This document shows, in pieces, positions 12,531-22,700 of a stretch of 64,000 bases of DNA. The number at the start of each line of letters is the position of its first letter. Within the stretch, counting starts at the first letter, position 1. The DNA lies in assembly GCA_032718475.1 (NCBI GenBank), contig JAUCBJ010005587.1, positions 1 to 64,000 on the forward strand, in the 5' to 3' direction. The notes under the pieces are model-generated. The model did not search any database, had not been told where the DNA came from, and saw only the letters and a list, made by a program, of their open reading frames with translations. The stretch is from Nemertoderma westbladi (lineage: Eukaryota; Xenacoelomorpha; Nemertodermatida; Nemertodermatidae). Position numbers and translations under genes: made by a program.

Positions 12531-13124
12531 AAACTAATTAACATTGTTTAGTATTCCATGACTGATCAAGCAGGGAGGAAGTTGGGAGGGTAAAAAACAC
12601 ACATAACCCGATTACTAATTCTTTTCACATGTAACTAGTGTATACTAACTTTTGGATTAAGAAATGTTCCCAGCAAGTATAATAAGCTCCGGAAGAGAAG
12701 ATGATTATAATATATCCATAACTGCAGTATAATAGCTTTATTTGATTAGGAGGACTCAGTTATAAGAAGGATATACCTTCTGTGAATATAATTTGCGGTA
12801 GATCCGGAGGCAGGGGGTCAGTTAAACTCATTGAAGGCCTTGTAACGTTATAAGATGATCTATTTTATTCTTAAATTGATACATTTTCGCTCGAAAAAAC
12901 ACCAAAAACGGGAGATAAAGGAGTACTTTTTTCCATATGGAAAAAAGTAACCCATAGGATTCCATGCACCATGGTCATTTACAATGTCATAACACAAGTC
13001 ATCATTATTGGCATCTTTGGTTATTACAGTTATACTATCATTATTATAATGGTAAGTATTACATACAAGCACACAGTAAATGGGTTCCAGTTGTTAGCAA
13101 CTCATCAAAGATATCGTAATCTCT

Positions 13125-13310
13125 GAGATGGAGCCAAAGTGAGATAAAACAGATAGAATGGAACCAGAGTGCGTTGAATCAGATGGAGTGAATTGGTGTG
13201 AGTCATAACATTTGGAGTAGAGCCAGAGTGAGTTGAAACAGATGGAATAGAACCTGAGTGAGTTGAATCAGATGGAGTAGAACCAGGGTGAGTCGTATCA
13301 AATGCAGAGT
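13125..13310. repeat. ~30-nt minisatellite
   Basis: About six diverged copies of 'cagatggagtagaacc' followed by 'agagtgagttgaat'. No long ORF. Confidence 0.75.
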
Positions 13311-13528
13311 TTAATTGTATCCATGTTTTGCGTATGTTACCTGAGTTAGTGTCGAATTCTTGAGAGATAAATATTGGATCGCTAGATAATTTTTTACGGG
13401 GAGGAATAGATTTCTTAGGAAAATGTTTATCACAGAAAGATTAAAATCGGAATAAAAATAGTCTAGTTTGTCCTCGTCGTCTATAGTTGGAGTTAGTTAG
13501 ATAGGAACAAGATTTAGTACAGCCTTGT

Positions 13529-13612
13529 GGGGTTGCAATTTTGTCGATAAGCCGGCACAGCATTCTTAAAAATGTAGCTGCAATGCAGCATGCCGATCCT
13601 AGTAGTAGTAGT
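13529..13612 (+). mobile_element. RTE-type LINE 3' end fragment
   Basis: A very short 5'-truncated copy. It encodes the last codons (NFVDKPAQHS and stop), then the 3' UTR with GCAGCATGCCGATCC and a (TAG)n tail. It matches the 3' end of the intact element at 31914-35665. Confidence 0.85.
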
Positions 13613-13656
13613 AGTAGTACAGCCTATATCATTCAGAAATTGATTCTTGTTAAAAC

Positions 13657-15254
13657 CAGTGCCGGATTAACCTTTAGGCATATAAGGCACGTGCCTTAGG
13701 GCCAGCCGAAAATACGGGCCATTTTTACAGCAAATTCAAACCTAAATCAGAAAGAATATATTTTGCACAAGACCATACAGTACAACAAATATTACCTTGT
13801 CTGTTATTTATCCATAATATTCATTAATCCATTTAAGTCCTGTTGCCGCCATTCTGTACAGTAGTATAAGTACCCTGCTAAACCCACAGCATAATATATA
13901 AAGAGCCCATCAATTGTGTTTCATTTGACCTCTGTAATCGCTTTTTGTATAATCAGGCAGTGGTTTTGCTGTTTAATATACTGATAAGAAGTAATTATTC
14001 TGATATATTTTCACAATTTGTTTTCTTTGAATAAAACTTTAGGGTTAAGTTAAAAGTATCTCTATACGGTGGCTGATTGCACGGCCAATTATTACCATTT
14101 CTTTTAAACTTTTCTGACACGTAACAACTCTGAACACATGTAGTTAGTTTCTTTATAAATAATATCTTTCATTCAAGTTTGAAATTTATTTTATTACTTA
14201 TACTTAAATGAGTTAATGATGGTTGATGCATAATATTATAAATGTATTATATTACTGTTATTATTATTAAATAAAAGTTGGATTGATCGATTTGTGTAGC
14301 CTAAATTTGAATATCCCCCCCCCCCCCCCCCCCCCCCCCCGCCGGCCCGCCTTATGAAATAAATAACAGTATAATGGAAATATTAATTGTTTATACGTTT
14401 ATTTCGCACGTTTTCCCATCTCACAAGAATAAAAGATGTGAAAAGATCAACAATGCATCAGCGACGGCTTGTTGTTTTGGCACTCATGTGCATTGAATGC
14501 GAGTTACTACGTGAGATTGACTTCAGTGCTCTAATAAACGAATTTGCAGCAGTGAAAGCTCGTAAGGTAACATTTTAACAATCTTACAGAGTAGTATTGT
14601 TTTTTAAATAGTTATAATAATACTTTAATTGGTCAGTGCAATATAGTGATACGAACTTGGATACTTTATATTGTGAACCACGGCAATTTAAATACTTGTT
14701 GTGTTAATTTAATATAAATATATTAAATTTAAAAGTTAATTTCTACTTTTTTAACATTACTTAATTCCAGAATAATTGTTAATAGTTATAATATTACTTA
14801 AATTGATCGGTGCAATATGATATGAAATACGAACTTGGATGCTTTATATTATGAACCACGGCAATTTAAATACCTGTTAATGTAAACTGTTAACATGTTA
14901 ACTGTTAATGTTAACGTATTTAAATTTCCTTGATTTTACTACATTGTAAATTAATTCAAAGTTAAATTATATAATTCACTTTTACAATGCATTATTTATT
15001 TAGTGTTCTAATTCGCAGCGTTATGTCAAACTACGTAGTTACACTTACTTACTATGTTATAATAATTAGTATTTCAGGTTTAAAAGTTTTAAATTTAGTT
15101 TATATATGTTCTATCGCAATAAGATTTCCAGTATTTCTGTGATTTTGCAACGTTTTATCATTTCAAAGGATTTGTGAGAAAATATAAATTTTCGGGCCAT
15201 TCTTGAAATTGTGAAAATGTGCCTTAAGGCCACCAAAGGCTTAATCCGGCACTG
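13657..15254. mobile_element. hAT transposon, internally deleted
   Basis: The ends are CAGTGCCGGATTAACC (left) and the complement of CAGTGCCGGATTAAGCC (right). Both flanks carry an exact 8-bp duplication, gttaaaac, at 13649-13656 and 15255-15262. These ends and the 8-bp duplication are diagnostic of hAT. The 1,598-nt body keeps only a transposase C-terminal piece (14450-14578) and a 25-nt C run near 14317. It probably depends on a transposase in trans. Confidence 0.92.
14387..14578 (+). pseudogene. hAT transposase C-terminal fragment
   Basis: Ends ALMCIECELLREIDFSALINEFAAVKARKVTF. The pattern 'L..IE..L...IDF..LI..FA..KARKV' closes many DUF4371/ZMYM-like hAT transposases after the dimerisation domain. 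No upstream catalytic part remains inside the element. A splice acceptor could once have joined this as a last exon, but I cannot show that. Confidence 0.6.
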
Positions 15255-15262
15255 GTTAAAAC

Positions 15263-15654
15263 GCCAGTAATAAAATATTATATGAAAAAAAGCTGATGGG
15301 TGAAGAAAACAGGAGTATTTCTGGAGGATAAGGAGTGTAGCATAGTAGTCAGAGGCTCCTAGTACCGGCTATAGTAGTAGATGAAGTGATATTAGTAATT
15401 TCAGAACTACTACTACTACGGATTGGTAGATATTAATATAATGGTGGAGGTCGAAGGTAGGTGTATGGATAATACTTGTAACAGTGTTAGGCATATCTAT
15501 GTTGTCTGGTTATTGCAGTAGCTACTATTCCTAATTCAGTAATTGGAATATTGTTGAGTTATTGTTCAGTTGACTGCCTATGGTAGAACATACCACTACT
15601 ACTACTAACTAAACATGCCACTACTACTATTAACTCAACATGCCCCTACTACTA
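15263..15654. repeat. TAG/TAC triplet-rich stretch
   Basis: Interrupted (TAG)n and (TAC)n runs, including three 'aacatgcc(n)actactact' units near 15600-15655. They resemble degraded RTE LINE tails (GCATGCC...TAGTAG). Confidence 0.5.
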
Positions 15655-16319
15655 CTGCTCATACTGAGATAATATCCACATATTCAAGGCCAGTGTCATT
15701 TAAGAGGCTTCATGTTATGGACTGTTATGGACTGCACCATGCTTATTTTCTGCATGAGGCCGCCAAAGCACAAAATTGTGGACAGGCTGCTTCTCGCGAT
15801 GAAAGCAATGACCTGCGACGGGGAAACGGCTTTGTTCAAATGTCAAACTAAGGGAGACTAATGAAACACCTTCAATGTTATGTAGAGTCTGATTGGAGAT
15901 GTGTGCATTTGTACTTAACACAATGAACCCGGTGCAGTATTCTTGTATATGTGCCATCCAGAGATTTGGTATACGCAGCATTTATAGCCTAGCGTGGACT
16001 CCCATAGAGGAGTACTGGAACTACTGCTGCTCTAAATATTCGGACCTAAGTTTCCGACTCATTCTGTGTAACTTCCAATTCATGGAAATTACATTCAATG
16101 CGTATGGCTTTCCTTTTCGAATACACAATGTCTGTAACTTCCGGTTCCATGATCCAAGATAACAGAAGTTGCCCACATGCTCAAGCATACCATCCTTTGA
16201 GCTTATGCTCATTCGATCAAACATTTCCTGAGGACTTTCTAAGTTAACTGTCAAAATGTTGGACTTCTGCGAGTTAACAAAAAGACCAGACTGACTAGAA
16301 ACAGCCTGTTCTAATGCAC
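15655..16319 (-). pseudogene. decayed RTE-type LINE 3' fragment
   Basis: The minus strand matches the C-terminal third of the intact ORF at 31951-35268. Examples are MSISSKDGMLEHV..FCYLGSW, AHISNQTL.NI.GVSLV and GHCF.RE.QPVHN. Several frameshifts break it (frames 15715-15981 and 16021-16254). It is cut off at 16319 next to a perfect hairpin. Confidence 0.85.
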
Positions 16320-16345
16320 CATTTACCCCAACCGGGGTAAATGGT
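16318..16345. repeat. perfect 12-bp hairpin
   Basis: ACCATTTACCCC, loop AACC, GGGGTAAATGGT. It sits exactly where the antisense LINE fragment ends, so it marks a breakpoint or a residual transposon end. Confidence 0.85.
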
Positions 16346-16664
16346 AATTTTATTATTAATATAAATAAATGAATGTGTAAAAAGATGCAAGAAATAATAT
16401 TTAAAAATAATCGCAGGGGGTAATTCGTATAATAAGGCTGTTCGCATAATTTACCAACTACTAATTTACCAACTCGTACCTGTGCTCAAGCGGAAAATTT
16501 GCCTGACTATAAAAAACTGTCGGTCTTTTGTGATAAAGGGGCATCATAGCATTCAGAATTCTAAGAGTTTGGCGACAGGTAGCAAGCATCCTGATTGCCA
16601 AAGCCTGGAGCTGACTTCCTCTCCTACTGCGCCTACAAAGGAACAGTGGATTGGTAACTAGCAA

Positions 16665-17135
16665 CGGGCCAGGACTGGGTTGGTCAGGATTGCCCAAGTG
16701 GTCCTCTGTCGCATGCATGACAACGAGCATGAAAAGGACTCGGAAAGCATTGGTAGCAAGGAACTGTGGAGGAACTGACACACTCCTGAGCCAAGCCCCT
16801 TTGCATTCCTGATGACCGATCCTGAAAAGCATCGCGAAGGGTGGTCAGACACTCGAAGGGTCAAACGACTAGACTAGGACTGACCAAGCAGTTTGCTGTC
16901 ACTGGTGTTACTACGAGCCTGAAAAGGATTTGGAACACGTTACTAGCAGTGAAGCACGGAGGAACCGACAGACTCTTGAGCCAACTCTTGCCTTCCTGAT
17001 TACCGATCCTGAAAGGGATCGGGACGGGAAGGGTGGATGGATGGACACATAAAGGATCAACTGACGACTGAGTGGTCTTCGGCAGCCAGATGTAATTACG
17101 AGCCTGGAAAAGACTCGGAAAGCTCTGGTAGCAGC
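16665..17135. repeat. ~195-nt tandem repeat, about 2.4 copies
   Basis: The series 'aggactg...gtcctctgtc', 'acgagc.tgaaaagga.t.gga', 'ctgtggaggaac.gacacactc.tgagcca' and 'accgatcctgaaa' recurs starting near 16665, 16870 and 17065. The third copy is partial. GC content is higher than in the surroundings. No ORF is conserved between copies, so satellite-like rather than coding. Confidence 0.75.
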
Positions 17136-17139
17136 CTCA

Positions 17140-18791
17140 CCTTACACATTTAGACACTGACTGGACAGATGGGTATCAAAATTAGCAATAGTAGGCCAAA
17201 ATCTCATTAAGTAAAGTCGCTGTCCTATAAAGTAAATTATTTATATTGTTAATTGAGTAGTTTATTAACTCATTTCTGAATACGTTTATGTTATTATTCT
17301 GGCGGGGAAGCTCATAAGTTCTGAATCAGACCATGCAGAACTATCATAAACTGGAGGAATAAATTGATATCCAATTGATACTGTGCTTTTCTTTATGCAT
17401 TCAAGTTTTCCCCATTCGCAATAATCCGGTGACTTAGGTTCAGTGATATTAGTTCGGGGGAGTTAGGTGATGTAACTCCTGGTTTACATCGGCGTCCGTC
17501 CATTCACATGCAGGTTGATTGCAGATTGGCGGCCGGGTACTGTATTAGATGTTGTAACCTTTGGTTCTATATTCATGTGGAATATTTTCATTCTGGTTTC
17601 AATGCAATCATTCGTAGACAACATGTTGAGATTTGTGAGACTCCAATAGCTCTCCATAAAATTCCCTCTTCTTCCGATCGATATGTTTAGTAAAACACAG
17701 AGATGGTCGTATAAGATTGTCGATTAACAAGATAATCGTATTCGTTGCACATCTGAACCTCTTTACCAGAGTAATATAATTTATCGGAATGGTCTAATCT
17801 TCCTACTTTCCTGAATTTTAAAATTGTTGTTTTAATAAAAGTTTTACTTCAATTGAATTTAAATGACACCATCGCGATGCAATATAATCCCTGTTGCAAT
17901 GCATCCTTTTCGCAGGACTATAAAACCATGTAACCTGAGAAGATGAACCAACGATTTACGGTGAGAAATAAAACAAAATGAAATAGGTCGGAGAGAATCT
18001 GTCTGTCCCCCTATAATATTAATATCCGTTATTGTAAAATTATTTTTGAAAACTGTATACCATTGAATATGTTTATGCTGTTCTGAAGTAAGTGCTTTAG
18101 TAAAATTGAAAAGTTTCCCTTTAACTCCAAACAAATTAAATAGTAGCTCTTATATTATATTATAGTTATCATATTGTCAATAGTTAAATCCTGTTTAAGA
18201 TAATAGAAAGCTTTCCGAAAATCAATAATGCTGTATAAATTGTTCGACTCCTACAGTCACTGTTTGTCATGCCTCCTAGAGTCACTGTTGTCATGCGAGC
18301 GTAGCGCATGTATAACTGCAGAAATTCATTTAAAATATGAAGTTGATAGTTATATTCCATAGACCCATGTCATAGACATGTGATTACAGATCTCTGTGAT
18401 CATCATCTCTGTGATCATTGTAACATTCATTAAGTGGCCGATGAAGTATATATAACAGTAAACCTGTTAAAAAACTTTTAACCAACAGAAAATATAGTCT
18501 ATTAAGATATCGTGGCACCCACCGATATACTTGAAAGACAAATTTTCTAGAATAAGTGGTTAACATCCCCAGACATGTTCTGGAATAAATGGGTGCAGAA
18601 AATAATAACAATAAAATGTTACGGGATATTTTATTAATTTGTGCCCCTTCATGAATTATCAATAAATTGTGGAATATTAACAATTAATTTATTCAAAATC
18701 CCATAAATATTTAATAAAATTGCAAAATATGTCACGTGAGCGGAAGACGCCTCCCATTGGATCAACATTTTTTATTTAATTTAAAAGAATA
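17140..18791. other. intergenic, no gene seen
   Basis: Scattered short ORFs up to 99 codons (e.g. antisense 18384-18683) show no recognisable motif. I see no RNA gene or transposon end. Confidence 0.4.
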
Positions 18792-19041
18792 CTACGGTGG
18801 CTGAATTGTACCACTTATTACTTATTTTTTTCTTATTTTTTTAAGAGACCTTTTGGTCGACCAATAAGTCAACTTATTAGTCGACCAAAAAGTAATTTTT
18901 GGTCGACCAAAAAGTCGACTTATTGGTCGACCAAAAACTACTTATTGGTCGACCAAAAAATTACTTTTTGGTCGACCAAAAGGTCTCTTAAAAAAAATAA
19001 GAAAAAAATAAGTAATAAGTGGCACAATTCAGCCACCGTAG
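18792..19041. mobile_element. 250-bp near-perfect palindromic element
   Basis: The outer arms are CTACGGTGGCTGAATTG and its complement. They are followed inward by matching 'ccacttattactta', T/A-rich and 'aagagacctttt' blocks. The centre has several GGTCGACC palindromes joined by 'aaaaagt'/'aataagt' spacers. The whole sequence can fold as one hairpin. It looks like a foldback/MITE with no coding capacity; mirrored ORFs on both strands are its by-product. It lies about 300 nt upstream of the gene 2 TATA-like box. Confidence 0.8.
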
Positions 19042-19330
19042 AAAAGAGTCGTATTGACCTAGAAATTCTGGATAGTATAAACGGTGTAAATACAGTACAA
19101 AGCCAAAGCTTAGGGCTTGGGAGCCTTTGCTGCATCTTAAATGCTAACAAACAAACAAAGATTGTGTATTCTAGTTAGATTTCCACTCTGCAATTTATTC
19201 AATTTGGAGAATAATTATTTCGTGTCTTTCTATTGGTTGTATAATCATTCCTAATTCTTTATATTAAAAGTTAAATTTCATTGGCTGATTTCGAAAACTG
19301 AGAAACCGCACCCTGATCGAACAAAATACA

Positions 19331-19337
19331 TATAAAA
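19331..19337 (+). promoter_or_regulatory. TATA-like box of GPCR gene 2
   Basis: TATAAAA about 85 bases upstream of a good donor (ttcag/gtaagt at 19415/19416) that would end a non-coding first exon. Predicted transcription start is near 19360. Inference from spacing only. Confidence 0.45.
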
Positions 19338-19415
19338 CGAATGACTTAGATAATTTTATCAAAAGTACATAATTCACTTGGGCAGAGCATTTTCGAGCAG
19401 ACCAGAAGAGTTCAG

Positions 19416-19609
19416 GTAAGTTCTAATAATAATTCCATCTCACATACTCTAACAACAATTATATTGTTCAGTTGAAGCTACTGTAAGTGACATTATTTAC
19501 ACAATTGGACTATTAATAATACGGCTTGTATCTATAATAGCTGCTGTCATATAACATCAGCCACTGGTACTTCGGCCTAGAGTTTAACTTTACTTATTCA
19601 TAGGCGTAG
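19416..19609 (+). other. predicted 5' UTR intron of gene 2
   Basis: Donor GTAAGT at 19416 and acceptor gcgtag ending at 19609, three bases before the start codon. It would join a short 5' UTR exon to the exon with the N-terminal methionine. Confidence 0.45.
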
Positions 19610-19612
19610 AAG

Positions 19613-19741
19613 ATGTCCCTTGATAATCAAACGTTCCAATATAATTCTACAGCTGTAGATGCGTCAGATAATGATAATATTTGTGTGACAGATGCAGCAC
19701 CATCAATTATATCACCGCCAGTATGGGAGAAAATAAATCAG
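19613..19741 (+). CDS. GPCR gene 2 exon: extracellular N-terminus
   Basis: ATG at 19613 and donor gtatat at 19742. It gives 43 residues in phase 0, rich in Asn/Asp/Ser/Thr, with glycosylation sites near residues 5 and 11. The start is chosen because it is the first ATG after the predicted UTR acceptor and because the exon joins TM1 in frame. Confidence 0.78.
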
Positions 19742-22700
19742 GTATATTTGCTTAGATTGTTTGCATATTTACCAGTAACATTTTTTTATTCCAAAATTGT
19801 AACATTACTCAACGCCGTTAGTATTAACAGCGAGTTGTTATTTAGCACTTTACAACTTTAGAGGACATTACAGCATTGTATTGGCCTGTACATTTAGTAT
19901 TGTATTGGTGTTGTAATATCCCTTGATTATGTGGTAACCAATGACGGCGAGCTGTAAAATTACGGCGTCATTGGTTACCACATAAACAAAAGGTGGCATT
20001 TATAATTAATTGCCTCACAGCCAGATAGGCCTACTGCATTACCTACCGGTAGCTATTAATAACTAGTAGCTATAAACTATTAACATGGCTCCTAACTTTT
20101 TTAACCTAACATTTTTATATCATAATTTATGTCATTTTTACATTTATTTATGCAGCAAATAATTCAATTTGTGCAGTTTCTATCACTTATAATATATGTA
20201 CAATCATTTCGTAATGTTACAATTTTGGAATAAAACAACATACTTGTTGCAAAGTACTTTACAGTGTTCTGATCCTCGTGGCTTTATTTTCACTCACTCA
20301 CTAACGTTCGTTCGTGTAACAAAGCCACTCGAATCATCACACTGTAAAGTGCTACTTCACACACAAGTATGTAAATAGTTATTACTTAACTTACTTGAAA
20401 ATTATTAGAAGATGATTATATAAATAATGAACATCAACTCTCTTATAAGATATCTAGGTAGATATAGCAATATCATTTTGGAGACATTCTATATATTGAT
20501 AAAAATGGCATCCGAATAAATATATGTTAAGGGCCTAAATCAGATGGGCCTTTGCTTGCAAACTGTGGTTTTTGTAATAGGTCTACATTCATTTAATATT
20601 ATCAATATGACCCCATTTCGTTGCAGGTCACATGTTGTGTAATATTTTTTTCTGGGACCATTCTCAATCTTGTTGTGTTTATCGTATTTATGACAACTCC
20701 AGTCCTTCGAAAGAATCGTTCCATGATTTACTTCATCACGATGTCTCTCAGTGACTTCGGTGTCATCTTCTTCAGTTCGCTCTTCTGGCGCGCTTGGCAT
20801 TTCTTACCAGAAGCTAACATTTATTATGGTTACTTTTGTGCTTATTTCCATTGGATCAACTTCGCTTGCTTTTGGATATCGCATTGGCTGCTCGTTGCCA
20901 TGGCATTCGAACGTTATCTTAGCATTTATAATCCAGTTCGAGCAAGAACAATGTTTTCAAAAACAAAGGTTAGTTGGTTTTCTAATCAATTACTATTTAT
21001 TGCGGTGTGCAATTATAATTAATTATTCGTTACATTATTAAATAAGTAATAATCTAATTAATTATTATTAATTAATTAAGAAATTATTCTTTATTCTCAC
21101 AATTAAGCTCTACCTGCTAAGATAGTCAATTCCTATCCATAAAGGTCATTAAAAGTCAAAGGTCATAAAAGCCATTCACAAATGTTACAAAATATTGATA
21201 GATCATATGGTAAATACCATGGTCAAGTAACCATGCTGACAACAGTTCGAAATGTCATGTTACATTGAAATGTGATCATAATTACAAATTACAATTATTA
21301 ATGAATTAATAATTAGAGCAATGTTGAATTGTATACTTTGTTTCTAGATCCCATCACTTTATTTTACCCTACCAGTATTTAGGCGACTGCAAAATTATTA
21401 AAGCCTGAATGTGAAAACTACTCGTTTTCATTCCAATCTATGAAAACACTTGTGGAATAAAAATACATAGAGATGAAAATACCATAGGTAACAGAGAGGG
21501 TCATGGGGTGAATTGGCATAACCACTCAACTCCCCTTCCATTCCATTCCAATGATACATTGCCAGTGAATTTGATGTAGGTTGTCCGACAATTAACTTAC
21601 CAACTTTCTTTCCGTTTGCATACTTCTACGTGAAGGGCTTTTTTAGTCACAATGGAGTTTACTTTATATGTGGGCGAAGGTAAGCACTCCTATTACTTAC
21701 AATGAGGTTAACCCCTCATTATTCATGATGTTCTTTTCAGAACCTTTAATTAAATAACATTGAAGGATAAAGTCGGAGACACTTTCAGATGCTGAATGGA
21801 CTTAATGGAATAAAATAATAATTGTTCTGAACAAAGGGACACATAAAATGGTAATGCTTGACCTCTATTAGTCATGACATTCAACTCAACATGGATCTGC
21901 CCTGTCAGTTAAACTTTTGTAGTTCAAAATATCAATCTTGATTTTATGTATAACTTTTATCCGAATACACCAGTGTCCCTAACATTGATGTTAATGTTAA
22001 GACCAAAAGTAGCGAAATAAGGAATGATGTAGCTCTGTGAAATGGCGATGTGTTTTATATATTCAAAATAATCTCCCTGTAATTAATATTCAACTAAGAT
22101 TAGTTGAGACTATAACTGAGCACAGTTAATCAGAATTAAGAAAATCAATTGGTTAGAGCTGATGCAGGAGAATCATCAAGTTTCAACACCATAATGATAC
22201 ACAGGTTCTTTCTCACCTAATGTGAATGCAATTTGGCAGGCGATGCAACTGGAGTCAGTTCACAGAAACTCCCGACCGACTGGGTAATGCTTAGGCTGAC
22301 CGTCCTGGGTTGGGTTGGGCAGTTGAACCGTGCACCAATGCAAATGGTAGCCTTAGAGTTGATCGCGCCCTATTATCCCATTGGTTGACAATATCACACC
22401 ACTTTCACCTTCCCATTGGGCCCCCATCATGTATTTTGGGGCCCCGTTGTAGGTAAGTTGGTTAACTCAACTACAGGCTCATTAGTTGCTCTCGTCAATA
22501 ATGATGAAGTTCTGATTAAGGACATGAGGTGGTGGGAGACATACCCGCGCATCAGCAGATGATAGTGGGAATGGTGGAATTGGTCTACTGATGAATCCAA
22601 CTGCACTTGCAGCATTGGACAAAATAGACAAAATCTCCAAACACACCATCATCCGTTGCCACTTGCCATGCCATGTTCGGGAAGACTGGCTAAGAAGTTT

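Noticed and set aside
18938-19178. Two overlapping opposite-strand ORFs of 70-77 codons
   Set aside because: They mirror each other because the sequence is a palindrome.
20540-20800. Antisense ORF of 86 codons across the GPCR exon, also present at 359-556
   Set aside because: Conserved between copies only because the sense exon is conserved; no splice or motif support.
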